Origin: Cycas panzhihuaensis
Lineage: Eukaryota; Cycadophyta
Assembly (NCBI GenBank): GCA_023213395.1
Contig: CM041465.1
Coordinates: 63,309,741-63,373,740, forward strand
Direction: 5' to 3'
Length of the DNA stretch: 64,000 nt
A model generated the notes under the pieces. It was not told the origin of the DNA, made no database searches, and was given only the letters and a program-made list of their open reading frames with translations. Within the stretch, counting starts at the first letter, position 1. The number at the start of each line of letters is the position of its first letter. Positions 34,341 to 45,523 of this stretch are shown here, piece by piece. The translations under genes and the position numbers were made by a program.

Positions 34341-34559
34341 TAGGGAGGCATGTACATCATGTAAAATTTGCTCCTTGAGGCTAGAGTGAGGACACACACA
34401 TGCACACACATATATATATATAATTCTTATACTAGAGAATATTTACAGAGCATATGTAGTGGGTTGAATACCCTACCCTAGCTTGAAGGTCTTAAATGAT
34501 GTTCTTTGTAAAGGGGTCTTCATCCCATTCTTGTTTGGTGACTTTTATCCAAGAGGGGT

Positions 34560-35060
34560 TGATCATAGTGATAGAATATAGTATAAAGCCTTCTTCTTTA
34601 TGAGATAAAGTATTAACTATTATATTATCCTTACCTTTTTAAATATAATTTCAAAGTCAAAATCCTAAATTTTGGTGACCTATTTTTATTGTTCTTCAGA
34701 TGCTATCCTTTGAGCTAGGAAATATTTTAAGCTATCATGGTTTGTTTTAATTTAGAAATGTATTCCTAATAAATATTATTACTATTTCCTAACTATATAG
34801 AGGATTATTAACATCTCCTTCTCATAGATGGATTTGACTTTTTCTTTAGGTATAAGTTTAGGACTTTCAAAGGCCAAAGGTTTCCCTTCTTATATTAAGA
34901 TTACTCTAATACCTTTCCCTATTACTTCATATTCAATGGTGAAAGTGTTTATAAAGTCTAATATTACAAGGACTAGAGTGATAGTTAAATCCATGTTTAG
35001 GTGTTCAAATACTTTAAAGGCCTTATCATTCGAATAAATAGAATCCTTTTTTAACAAGTT
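34560..35060 (-). pseudogene. RNase H of E4
   Basis: The reading includes EGKPLAFESPKLIPKEKVKS and IYEKEML, the family's (Q)EGHPIAYxSKxL...SIYEKELLA block, with the catalytic Glu of YEKE retained. It lies between RT and integrase as expected. Decayed. Confidence 0.7.
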
Positions 35061-35149
35061 GATTAAAGGGAAAGTAATCCTTATATAGCTCTGAATAAAC
35101 TTCTGATAATATCCTATGATTTGTAAGAATCCATGAAGGCCCTTAATGT

Positions 35150-35770
35150 TTTTGGATTTAGGCTAGTTTGTGATAACTTTAATTTTCTTAGGATTTACCT
35201 TAACTCCTTCTTGAGGGATAATATGGCCCAAATATTCTATTTTTGTTTACCTAAATTAACATTTTAATTTTTTGGCATCAAGTTAATTATCTGTAAGCAC
35301 CTATAATACCTTATTAACATGCTAAAGATGGTCTTTCCATATACAACTGAAGATCAAAATGGCATAAAGAAAGACTAACATAAACTTCCTTAAGTAAGGT
35401 TGAAAGAGTTTGTTCATGAGTCTTTGAAAGGTAGATGGGGCATTAGTTAATCCAAATAGCATGACTAAAATTTATAATATCCTTCATACGTATAAAATAC
35501 AATTTTATGAATATCCTCTTCTTTGATCTCAATTTGATGGTATCCTGACTATAAGTCTAATGATACGAAGAATGTTACTCCATGGAGTTCATCCAACAGT
35601 TTATCGATGACTGGTACAGGAAATTTATCCTTAATGGTTATCTTATTGAGCTTGTGGTAGTCTACATACATGTAAAATGAGCCATCCTTTTTCTTAATAA
35701 AACCATTAGGTCAAAAAAGGTACTTTTACTTTCCCTAATAGTACTAATATTAAGGAGTTCTTAAACTAGT
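35150..35770 (-). pseudogene. Reverse transcriptase of E4
   Basis: Reads PNGFIKKKDGSFYMYVDYHK followed by LNKITIKDKFPVPVIDKLLD and ELHG. This is the first conserved RT block (normally VRKKDGSWRMCVDYRALN, KDKFPIPVIDELLDEL). The YQI block and the start of MPFG follow leftward with frameshifts. I could not read an intact YVDD. Confidence 0.8.
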
Positions 35771-36169
35771 TGCTCAATTCCATTCTTTTGTTGGTAAGGG
35801 TACTAATATGGTTAAATATAAGGAGGATTTCTCCTAGCTACCAGGTCAATGCTACGATCTTAGTCACGTACTAGGGGGAGACCTTAAAAAATATTTTAAA
35901 AGACCTAGTTATGATGGTAAAGCACAAATTTTAAGTCATTTGGTATACCATCATCTTGGAGAATGTCCTATTTTATTATAAGTTCTTGACCTTCCACAGC
36001 ATAATATTTGGCAATGATTCCTATACCACCCTTTATAAAGAGCTTTTCTATATAATGTGAGATAATGATTTAGGTTGGAGGAGGAATGATCCTATTTAAT
36101 TGATAGTTAATTCCTTTAGAGGTAAATCAGATGAAAAGCTCTTGCATATTTAGTTGAATGGTCCCTACT

Positions 36170-36425
36170 GGTTTGAGCCATTATATCCCCAATACAACAT
36201 TGACTCCTCTAATGGGAATGACATACATGGAAATGGAGAGGTGATAGTCACCCATTTACAACTTGATATTATGGCATTTTCTCCCATAAGAGAGTGTCCT
36301 ACCATTAGTCACCATAACCTAGAAAATTTTGATAAGATATAGAAAATAGTTAAGTTCTTTAGCAAGTTTTCGATTAATGAAACTATAGGTGCTCCCAAAA
36401 TCTATGAGGTCAACCACTTTCCTTT
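36170..36425 (-). pseudogene. Protease of E4
   Basis: Reads VVDLIDFGSTYSFINRKLAK, matching VVVLIDSGSTHNFI with the catalytic Asp kept but DSG changed to DFG. It then reads VMVTNGRTLSYGRKCHNIKL and VIPIRGVNVVLG, the typical protease end of chromovirus-like gypsy elements. Confidence 0.75.
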
Positions 36426-36559
36426 TCTTAATGTACCTAATAAGTTTGAGTATTTTTAGGGCCATGATTCTAATAAAGGCATGCATAAATATAGTAATAT
36501 TATCTTCTTCATCCTCCTTAGGTGGGTTACAGTCATTATTTTCTTGCTCTAAAGAGGCT

Positions 36560-37080
36560 TCGTCTATTGATTCATCATCTTGGACATCCTTAATAATGAA
36601 TAAGTGTCATTTAGGATACTTATGTTCTTTATTCCACTTCTAATTATAACAAAAATATAACCCTTTCAACTGTTTCTCATACACCTCTTAGGAAGTCATC
36701 ATCATACACTAGGAACCTAAAATTATGGTTACTTTTCTGGGAATATTTATGGGAGGGGTCAATATGCCTTATTTTTTACTTCAATATATTGAGAAAAATT
36801 AATATCTATAAAGATGTTATCAGGTTTTAGGAGTCAAAACTCATCTCTGATGTTATCCCATAACCTACTAACATACAACTCAAGTAATTTATTCTGATAA
36901 AGACCATTAACCCTTGTGGAGAGATGCCAGTGTTCTACTATATAAGCCAAAATAGTATCCTTCTATCTAACTTTAGTTAACTAGTTGAAGTAGTCATGAT
37001 CTCAAGCACTAAAGAGCAAAGTACAATTGTGAAAGTAATATTAATAGAACTTTAACTATATAAAGAACAAATAGTATAAA
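36560..37080 (-). pseudogene. Gag of E4 (partial)
   Basis: Reads AYIVEHWHLSTRVNGLYQNK and LLELYVSRLWDNIRDEF, like the Gag core of gypsy elements (LLELFVSGL...I..EV). A decayed zinc knuckle, GLYFCYN-KWNKEHKYPK, lies near 36610-36660, with Cys residues lost. The N-terminus is cut at the boundary with E5. Confidence 0.6.
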
Positions 37081-39595
37081 TAATTCAAGCACATAAATTC
37101 TGAATTCATTCTATCTCTCTTAGCTCTTATACAAAGGGAAAAATGCCTCATACCTGTACTTTTGGTCTCTCCTCCTATTCTTCTCTTCTCCAAGGGTGAA
37201 ACCCTAGAATGCAAGTCTATACTAGCTCTTCTCTAGTAGGCCTTCCTTCTATGGTGCTCACTCCAATAGTAGCAACAGGTTTCATAAGTTTTTTAGACTC
37301 ATTCTTACCTCCAAAAGGAGCCCTTTCTTCACCTAATAAGAGGGATCCTCATCTTTTCATTTATACATGAGGTAACATTTATTTTCCTTTAGTTTTTGTG
37401 ACTATATCAAGTTTATTTCTTGCCATTCTCCCCTTTAGTAAACATATTTGGCATATATTTTAATTTATAACAAGGTTTGCATACATCTTTATCTCTTTTG
37501 CGGTGTCTAAATGAAGGCAAACCCTTCCTTTCTCCTTGATAACATCCCTATGCCCCTTGGGTTCTTCTTGGGAGACAAGTAGGTGGATTATGAGATCCCT
37601 TTGAGAGGGAGAAGAGGAGTTCATAGCTAAGGTTTCAACACTTACAGCCATATCCTCCAAGAGAAACCCCCTACTTCCCTTGCCTTTCCTACTTTGTATC
37701 CATCCTATACATCAAGAAAGCTCTTGGGTGGGGGCCTCATTTACAGCCCCTTGCAATGCCTACAACCAGCTTGTATACACATTATTTGATAACAAATTTC
37801 TTTGTATGCTTTGTCATTTCATGAGATTTCCATTTTCTCTTGCATATCTTGCAAAAGTTGTAACATTGTGAATTTTACAATATTTACACTTTTTACAGCC
37901 TTTATAACTTCTTAATCTTTGTAAGTTGCATTATCTTTACTTGCTTTGAGTTATAAATCCTCGTTTAACTTGTTTCTTAGAGTATCCAAGCATGCAAGAG
38001 GTGTCTTGTTTGAGGGATCTAGCCATTCTGAGGCTCTCCTTTCTCTCACCTTCAAAACCTCACTTTTTCCCAAATTGTTACTTAGAAACATTTAAGTATA
38101 TAGTGGGAATATTGAGAAGTCAGTTATTTCTTTTCTTTTGAAACATTAAGAAAGTTTAGGTTTCACTTTGATGAGCATACATACACACACATATCCATAT
38201 GCACATGCACATATATATTATTACTTATTGAAAGGGTCTGTCCACAAGGAAACTCTACCTACCTTGAGCAAGTAAGATCATTTTGAAAGGTTTGTATATC
38301 CCATTTGCATTTGTTTTCCTTTGAAGATTTCCTTTCAAGTTCTTTGCTCTTCTATAATACATTTCGGGGAAGGTAAGAAAGCCCCACCTATGGTTTCATT
38401 CGTAATACCAACCATGGCTTGGAGCGTAGGGTGACCAATGAAAGGAAGACAATAGAGGGAAGGAGATGCACTCCATTGACTGGCTTATTTCTAGGTGCAC
38501 TTCTTCCCACCTTCCTCTTCCTTCTTATTCTTTTCTTCCCCCCTTTTTCTGCCAAAAAGGAAATTGGTTGTATTTATACAAAACTTATAATCATTTGCTC
38601 TATTTACTTGCATCCATCTAAGGGAAAGTATAAATGAATATCATTCATATTTTCTCTCTTAATCTTTTCATTAATATGTATTGACCTTACACCCCCCTTT
38701 CCTCTTACATAAGCATGAAAAAGGATAATTTGTACTAGTGCATCCTTCATTTCCTTGCTAAAAGGAAAGTGATAGAAAGGGTTTTCTTTTCTTTGTTGCA
38801 TCCTCCTATTCACTTTGTATATACAAGAGTAGGAACAAGAAGGGGAACTTATGCTTTTGATAATCATCCCTTTTCCATGCATCATTAAGGAAAGTTTCAT
38901 AGGTCATCTATACTCTTCCTCTTCTTCGCATCCTCTTTCTCCCTTCATTTAATATCTTTGTTGATAAAGATAAAAGAGAGAGAGAATAAAAGAAGAGAGA
39001 AAGAGAGTATCTTTTGAGTTGCATTTACTTGGCATTGATAATTTATATCTTCACACTATCTTTAAGAAAGACCAAGACACTACCCAACCCTTAGCATACT
39101 TAGACCACTTGCTTTGTTTAACCTAAACCCTAGGGGCATTCCTTTAGGTGATCTTTAGAAAAATACACTATTAATCTTGTCTTCTTGGATTTGGTTTCCA
39201 TATACCAAATCCCTTCCACATGTTTCAATCAATCATTTCCCTCTTTTATTTCATAGGCCTCTACCCTGTTAGGGCTTCCCTCCTCTTTTCCCCTTCTTCC
39301 GAGAAGAGAGCTTTGATCCTCCCTCTCCTTCCTTCATCCATTAGGATAGGAGAGTCCTCCCTTAGGCTACTCAGCAAACTAAGGATGCCCTTGCCTAACT
39401 CAAATTTGAGAAGGTACCTGCTAAAAGTGAAAGTCTTATGCATTATTTATCGGTCTTCAAACATGTGTTATGATGCATGAATGCCCTTTATGGGTGACTT
39501 ATCCCTTTGTCCTCAAGGATCTTTAGGCCCTTGTCATAATGATAGTATAGGATTAATATCCTTATAGTTACTGACCCCTTAGAGATGTGCTTCCA
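37081..39595 (+). repeat. 5' LTR of E5, lacking its first 0.7 kb
   Basis: Aligns with E1 LTR positions from about 1320 to 3758. The first part of the LTR, including the TG start and the region of the E1 palindrome, is missing at the contact with E4. The end is fixed by the primer site that follows. Frames inside are shadows. Confidence 0.75.
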
Positions 39596-39596
39596 C

Positions 39597-39614
39597 TAGC
39601 GACCATACTAGGGA
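39597..39614 (+). promoter_or_regulatory. Primer-binding site of E5
   Basis: TAGCGACCATACTAGGGA is E3's TGGCGACCATACTGGGGA with two G-to-A changes, at the same one-base spacing from the LTR. Confidence 0.7.
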
Positions 39615-39851
39615 CTTGACGGTAAAGGAATCTTTCTAGTTTCCTTTAGGTTAGCATTGCCTTTCTCTTTTGGCATCCCTTCTTGATTCATTAGGCATCC
39701 CTCAACATCCTTTGCTTCACTTGTCTCTTTACCTTCCAGAGTTTTAGATGGAACTTAAATGCAACATTTCTCTCATCGTTTATGGGGTCTCCCTCCTTCT
39801 TTAGAAGAGTCACCTTATTCTCCCCTTCCCTTATCTGATTCTGAATCAACC

Positions 39852-40495
39852 ATGGAGGGATTCTCTTCAAAATAGGCTTATCATGCTTATATTTTTTAAG
39901 CTCAACAACAACCTTCAAGAATATTAGGTGATCAAGAATACCCAAGTCTCCACCATCTCCCTGCACATGATGTGGGGGATTCTTCTCCCATGGGATATCA
40001 CCAGCTTGGTGAGAGTGCCTATGAGGATTGCCTTACAATGTCTACTTTATTTGAGGAACCCTCTACCTCATATGAATAAGTAGGAACCCCTCCCATGGAT
40101 TTAGTGGAAGTGTTACACCAATGCTTCTAAGCTATAAGTCTCCAACCACCCCTAAAGTGGTTAGAAAGTATCTTGCATACTGTAGCGCCCTCCTCTTCTT
40201 TATATGCACCTCCTTATTCCTCCCATTCTACTTTGATATCCACAACAGGTCCATTCCTTATTGTTTCTTCTTCCTCATGTGTCACCCACACTTTAGGGAC
40301 CACCCAAGGCATACTTACCTCATAAATTAGGTTGAGTATCTCTCCTCCTAGCTAAGGGACCACATCTCAACTTAGCATGGTCCATCCATATCTAACCCAA
40401 TGTAAGGGACTCTCGTGTCCCACTTCTTCCAGCCATGTAGGTCAAATCCCCACGTATCCTCAACACCAACCTAGGGATCCTTCTCTTTACGTACC
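39852..40495 (+). pseudogene. Gag N-terminal part of E5, interrupted by E6
   Basis: Starts at the shared ATG (MEGFSSK in E5, MEGYSSDW in E6). It then includes LFEEPSTSYE-VGTPPMDLVE, matching LFEVPITSYEYVGTPPIDIV in E6, and runs through a Pro/Ser-rich stretch to SLYVP at 40495, where E6 begins. The reading resumes on the far side of E6 with RYTSQP. Several stops. Confidence 0.75.
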
Positions 40496-43011
40496 TGGAC
40501 GCGCGTCTACAGGATAGCTACCTAACTGATAGGTGTGGTAAGAGTGGGTGGTGATACAACTGAAGGCCGAACCTATGAGAAAAATAGTTACCACGCAGAG
40601 CGCCCCGTGCGACGAAGCGCGAGTTCGGGATCTGCAATGGAGTATGGCTACTAACAAGTGATCCTCCACCACTTCGAACAAAGGGTGAAGATGCGTAGGG
40701 AAAACCTGGGTTGACCTAGGGACAGGACCCTCCCACCCTTAGGTGGCCGGAAGGGGAAGGAGAAGATCCAAGGAGAATAAATCAGGAGTGTGCCTAAGTA
40801 AGCTAACTGGGTACACAAGCGACGCGGGAGGCAAGGAACTTGTGCGGCTAAGAGGAGAAGAGGAAAGGTAGAGAAGAGGGGTTCCTACGACCTTTCCTAT
40901 AGGTAGCAAAAATACGTGTAATAAAACAAATGAAACATAACCAAATATAAGACCAAATTTTCCTTTTACTCTTCAATGTGTTAATTACTAAGAAGAAACC
41001 AAAAGGAAAAAAGGTAGCAAGGTAGAGTAAGACGTGCACCTAGACCGAGGGCATGCGTGACGAAGGCCTTCTCGAAGGGCACCAAGCTACTCCACGCGAC
41101 GCGTTGGATGCGGGGTGTTGCGGCGGATTGAAAAGGGGCTCCCTTACCTTCCCCGGGAAAAACACCAAATGCGATGCCAAGGAAAGAGAGGAAGCAAATG
41201 CTAGTAAATGAAGAAGTACGAGAGTACGACGTACATGAGGGCACTTACCGGCAACGGGGCTAACGGACAATATCCTCCACGCTCCCCAAGTACCTACAAG
41301 CAATCGCAACCTCTCCCTTCCCAGAGGAAGGATACTAACATGCAATACAAGATTCTAACAATATATGTCTAAATAGTACAAGTATGAATCTAAATACACG
41401 TGTTAGTATCACTCCAACAATGAAAGTACACAAAAGAAAGTAACCAAAGTAAAGGTAAATGATCGGTAAGCCTCGGAGTGGACCACCTCCTGCAAATGAC
41501 GCCCTAACCTCCCCCCAAGAGCCACAAGGTAGCGAGGGCAAGGCCAAGAGCAAGGGCTAGAAACGGCAACAAGGAGGCAACGAGGGGCCAAGCAAAAACC
41601 TACAGCAAACCGGGATGCTATGAGGAGCAAATCGGGTAGCCAGGAAGAAAGTTAGGCAAAGACTAGCGGTTGGGACTTATGTAAGTTGCCCAAATCTGAA
41701 CAAAGGTCCTCAAATCAGCGCTGTAACTTGTGGCAACGCTGGTTTGAATGGCCAAAAGAGGGCCTACAAACCCTTGTTTGTGTGCCAAGGACAGCACAAG
41801 GCGAGAGGAGGATTTGGGGGGCTTAGAGCTGCCTAGGGAGCGTGGAAGGTGGTACGGAATCCACCCAGCTCCTTCCCAAAGCCTATGCCAACCCTCAACG
41901 CTGCTGCCTTGAGCATCAAACGCAGGCAAGAGGCATAAGGACAGTGGCAAAATAGCCCACTAAAAGGAAAAGAACCAAACTCACAAGGACAAGCAAGGAG
42001 CAAGCAAGATGGAGCATTAATATCATAAGAAAAACCATGTAAATCAAGAAATACCTGAGTGAGGGAGGCAAGGGACTTACCTCAGCCAAGGAGCAGCGAA
42101 GAGGGGCTGAGAAATTAGCCCAGATCTGGAGTGCAGTAGGTTTGGGACCTTATTAAGGAGGTTGGAAGGGAAATACCTTCACTTGGAGCACTTGTGGACT
42201 GCCTGGGTAAAGATCTACTAGAACCTCTCCAAGGGGCCCTCTCCAAGGTGCATGAGGGGCTGAGAGAATGTCCTAGCCACACCAAAGGAGAGCGGTGGCG
42301 TCAGAGGAGGGGCGCAGGTCCTGTGATAGCAGCAAAGCAGCAGGGAAGAGCAGAGCACAATAATGTTTCTTTTAGGAGCAATTCAAGAATGAGACAAAAA
42401 GTTCCAAAAATGAGTAATTCATGCCTTAAATAGCCAAGCTAAACCCTAAAGCAAGCAATTAGGGCGCGGCTGGGAGAGAGTTGAGTCGCAAGCCACGTGG
42501 CAGTTTTGCAATAAAGACGAAATTACCATGGCAGATTTTAAAAAATAAATTATAATAGTCATACGAACCCAGAGGCCAAAACAGTTCCGACCAGTCAAAG
42601 GCAGATGACAAAAAGGGCCAATGAGGGCTGAAACACCTACCTGGGGGCAAACAAGCCAACAAACGGGTCCAATAGGGCAAAAATAGGGCTCAAATAGAGT
42701 GGCAAGTCAACCAAAAGATGACGGGTCATCACACGGGCAGAGGTGGCGCAAACCTAGTGGATCTTGAAGCGAGGAGGGCAGATGCAAGAAGTGAAGTGGC
42801 CACCAAGGTGCCACACTCGCTAGGAGTATGCCCCTACTATAGTCGTCATAGGCTAAAATAAGTGTGAACGACGACGAAGTCGCCCACGAAGCCACACACA
42901 TGCAGACATGCAAGCAAACATTCATCAAATGAAAGTGATGATAAGGTGAGAAACATACCTGCACTTACTTGAGTCAGTGATTCCGTATCCATTCCCAAAA
43001 GCCGGGAAACA
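40496..43011 (-). repeat. 3' LTR of E6
   Basis: Starts TGGACGC on the plus strand and ends GCCGGGAAACA. It is followed leftward on its own strand by E5 gag. A TATA-like GCTATTTAAGGC on the minus strand lies at about 42423-42434. Frames inside are shadows. Confidence 0.85.
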
Positions 43012-43415
43012 TCGCCTATTAGCGCAGAGCCTCGCCGCCTAAGCTTGGTGCGATGGCAAATGCCGCAACACAATCACAAGAGTACATGTATATAGATATA
43101 TCAATCAAGATCATAACAGTAGGCAAGGGTGCCGATGAGTGTCATGGCGGAACACGCGGATACGAAAGCGGTGGTGGAGATAATATAGGAGCTGCTTATG
43201 AGCCACCTAGGAACCGACTGGAAGGATGAGACAGGTGAGGGGGCTGCCCCCACCAAAAAGATGCAGAAGGGCATGCATAATCAAGTGAAAGAGTAAGCAA
43301 AGAGTAGGTGCCATAGTTTTACCTCATCAGAAGCCAGGTTTCAAAGGTGCGAATGGATCGTAAAGCAAAGTGTGAGATAACTTGGGGCTTAGGCGACAGG
43401 AGGGCCAGACAAGCC
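43012..43415 (-). other. E6 3' non-coding region
   Basis: Lies between the stop of the second RNase H and the 3' LTR and is collinear with E1 150-580 and E3 18635-18990. No clear polypurine tract is present next to the LTR (GCTAATAGGCGA precedes TGTTTCC), unlike E1. Confidence 0.6.
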
Positions 43416-43838
43416 TCAGGGACGGTTAGCAAGGAGAGGAAGGCGACGCTCAAGGATGAGGCGAATGAGACTATCTGCCTCAGCATTGAGAGCCCGAGGG
43501 ATATGCTGGATGTCAACAGAAGAAAAGTGGGCCAGGAGAGATCTGGTAGCAGAAGCAAGAGTCCTCAAGTGAGGGCATCGCACCTGGTAAACCTGGGTGA
43601 GATGAGACACCACAACTTGAGAGTCACAAAGCAAAATAATGGATCCGTGATGGAAATGGAGGGCATTAGTAAGGGCTTCAATAACAGTTGTATATTCAAC
43701 TTCATTGTTGGTAGCCTCTGGGAGGAAGACCCCAGAGCGGAGGAGATCATGTCCAGAAGAGCTGCGGAGAATCCATGCAGTGTCGGAAGGTCCAGGATTA
43801 CCGCGGCTTCCGCCGTCGGTAAAGATGTAGATGGACAT
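43416..43838 (-). CDS. Archaeal-type RNase H (second RNase H) of E6
   Basis: About 140 residues from MSIYIFTDGGSRGNPGP to the stop. It degrades the RNA strand of RNA-DNA hybrids during reverse transcription. Catalytic residues of the archaeal-type RNase HI family are visible: Asp in FTDGGSRGNPGP, Glu in NNEVEYTTVIEAL, Asp in ILLCDSQVV, and Asp in HIPRALNAEADSL. The frame is open and extends upstream to 44135, but MSIYIF is the natural start. The gene is separated from integrase by about 1.7 kb and by a gene on the other strand, so it is not simply the end of pol. A second, acquired RNase H is known from the Tat/Ogre lineage. How this copy is translated is unclear. Confidence 0.85.
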   Translation of the reverse strand: MSIYIFTDGGSRGNPGPSDTAWILRSSSGHDLLRSGVFLPEATNNEVEYTTVIEALTNALHFHHGSIILLCDSQVVVSHLTQVYQVRCPHLRTLASATRSLLAHFSSVDIQHIPRALNAEADSLIRLILERRLPLLANRP

Positions 43839-43989
43839 AGGTGACACAAAATCCAGGCAAACAATAGATAATGAGAGCAACACTCGAAAGGCAAGCAGAA
43901 AGTGGCCTTGAAGGGTAGGAGGACCTAGCAATGAGGTTACCCAGTACGAGAGCAGAGGACCTGTGACCAGGGCCCGCAGGCTGTAGATC

Positions 43990-44830
43990 ATGATGGGATT
44001 CGGAGGGACGAGAGCTGGGCCCACCCCCACGAGGAGAGAGACCCAGGCAGAGGAGGTGCCAGAGGACAAGGCACCCGTAGTTGGCGAAGAGCCAGGAGGG
44101 GAGGATGCCGCATGACTAGAGGAGTCGGCGGCCACAGTAGGTGAGACCTAACCCTTTCCAGAGTCGTTTGGCATCCAGATAGATGTTTGGTTTGATAATG
44201 GTATATGGCGAGATGTAAACTGACACATGGCATGTTGTATTGGTAGGTGCAGCAGATATCCAAAGACTGGTAGAGGCTGTGGTGAGGGAGATATTCCCTC
44301 AGGTATACGCAGAGGGGCAACCGCCCATCTAGGCAGGTGACGTGCCTAGAGCGGCAGGTGCCCACAGAGAGGCATTCGCCCTGTTGGTGAGGGCGAGGGA
44401 CATATGGGCTGCAGAGTCCCAAGAGCATGTGGCATCCCGGGGATGCCTGCAGCAGGAGAGAGATGACACGAGACGCGAGAGAGATGAGCTACGCGGATGG
44501 GTACAGGCTCTAGAGGCGCAGGGCGGAGCAGGCGGAGATGCCGAGAGCAGGACCCAGCTAGCAGTCATCACTGAGCATCTCAGGGTGACAGAGGAGGCAC
44601 TCCAGGGAGAGCGGGATCGTATCTAGGCCCGATATGATCAGCTGGTAGCATAGATGGTATCGAGGTTGAGCCGGAGCAGGACACGTATCCACATGGCGAC
44701 GATGACCCCGAGACGGCCGAGAGACGAGGAGAGCTAGGCGGGCAGCTCGTGGAGGCCCAGGAGGAGCCTTGGAGGCATGTGGTCCCCAGGAGAGGGATCA
44801 TAGAGACCAGGAGATGGTACCCCAGGAGCG
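43990..44830 (+). pseudogene. Opposite-strand gene in E6: two-exon gene, 5'-shortened copy
   Basis: Exon 1 remnant (43990-44140) reads MMGFGGTRAGPTPTRRETQA and an acidic tail, with one TGA. A 115-bp intron (44141-44255) has donor GTAG/GTGAGACC and acceptor GCAGCAG. Exon 2 reads IQRLVEAVVREIFPQVYAEG, one TAG, then 94 open codons (44342-44626) that are rich in Glu, Arg and Ala with heptad-like spacing (QQERDDTRRERDELRGWVQA, LQGERDRI), a likely coiled coil. A C-terminal block (EEPWRHVVP) follows in another frame and is shared with E2. The splice is phase 1 in E2, E5 and E6. Compared with E2 and E5, the WKTRF domain of exon 1 is missing. Role unknown. Grande-type elements of maize relatives are known to carry an antisense gene in the same place. 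Confidence 0.65.
44141..44255 (+). other. Intron of the E6 opposite-strand gene
   Basis: GTGAGACC ... GTGCAGCAG, 115 bp, phase 1. Splicing joins ...GTA-G to AT-ATC without breaking the frame. Confidence 0.55.
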
Positions 44831-45411
44831 GGGCAGCAGCAGTAGAGAGATGTACATATGGTTTTGATAGGGGAAAACATGGGCCTCTAGGGGGTCATAT
44901 ATAGGATCATATGATTGTACCCCCCTGCAAGGACACCGGCTTCCCAGATGTATGATGTGACATGATTTTGGATGTATATATATATGCATGGGATAATTGG
45001 AACCCCGTTTGGATATGAGATGCTGTGTATGATGTATCATGTGGATGACATATATGGTTATTTTGTGTGTTATGAATGTTATGTTGTGGATGTTTTATGT
45101 TATGGATATTTTGTGTTATGGACATTTTATTGTATGATGCACATGTTTCCTTCCATATATAGCTAAACATCTAACAGGAGCACACACACACACATCATGA
45201 GTGGGATGACTGAGAGGTGTTAGGTTAGAGGATAGAGCGGCATACATGTCTACGAAAGAGCATAGTGGACTATGCGAAGGAAACGACAGGCAGGGAGAGG
45301 AGCGACGATGCTCCCAAGCATCCTCCTGACTGGGGGAATACCCAAGCAAGATGATAAAAGGTTCTTGAGGGGATATAGAAACGCAGGTTCCATGGAAGGA
45401 ACCGGAAAGAA
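44831..45411. other. E6 spacer between convergent genes
   Basis: AT-rich with repeated TTATG(TT)GTGGATGTT phrases (45060-45140), a short CA run at 45181-45194, and a CG-rich part shared with E3 19200-19450. The short frames here have no motif. Confidence 0.6.
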
Positions 45412-45505
45412 GGTGAAGGATCCATCTTAAATTGCCATTCTACCCATGGTTAGGAAGAATGGGGATAACTTAAGGTGGTAGTTTAGGCTCATTTCAGAGC
45501 GGGGC
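45412..45505. repeat. Single copy of the 85-bp unit (E6)
   Basis: GATCCATCTTAAATTGCCAT ... GGTGGTAGTTTAGGCTCATTTC. This is the sequence that E3 repeats about nine times. It lies 19 bases past the integrase stop and contains the same imperfect inverted repeat. Confidence 0.85.
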
Positions 45506-45523
45506 GAAGAGATCGCCAAGAGA

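Larger units (their letters stand above)
33070..37080 (-). mobile_element. E4: decayed chromovirus (chromodomain Ty3/gypsy), internal region
   Basis: On the minus strand, from right to left, it holds gag, protease, RT, RNase H, integrase and a chromodomain, all in the canonical order and spacing but with many stops and almost no CG. Neither LTR is recognisable. On its right it abuts the truncated 5' LTR of E5. It is a different lineage from the Tat elements in the window. Confidence 0.8.

Noticed and set aside
37460-38900. Several frames inside the E5 LTR, with look-alikes in the E1 LTR (2887-3679)
   Set aside because: They repeat because the LTRs are homologous. Frames are not conserved in reading and lie in non-coding LTR sequence.
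587-39595. E1 LTR (587-3758) and E5 LTR (37081-39595) as the two LTRs of one element
   Set aside because: The E1 LTR is preceded by a polypurine tract and the 3' internal region, while the E5 LTR is followed by a primer site. In one plus-strand element the primer-site LTR must come first, so they belong to two insertions.
44329-44571. Open frame of 80 codons on the minus strand opposite the antisense gene
   Set aside because: It is the reverse reading of the GC-rich coiled-coil exon. Only the plus-strand reading is conserved in E2 and E5.
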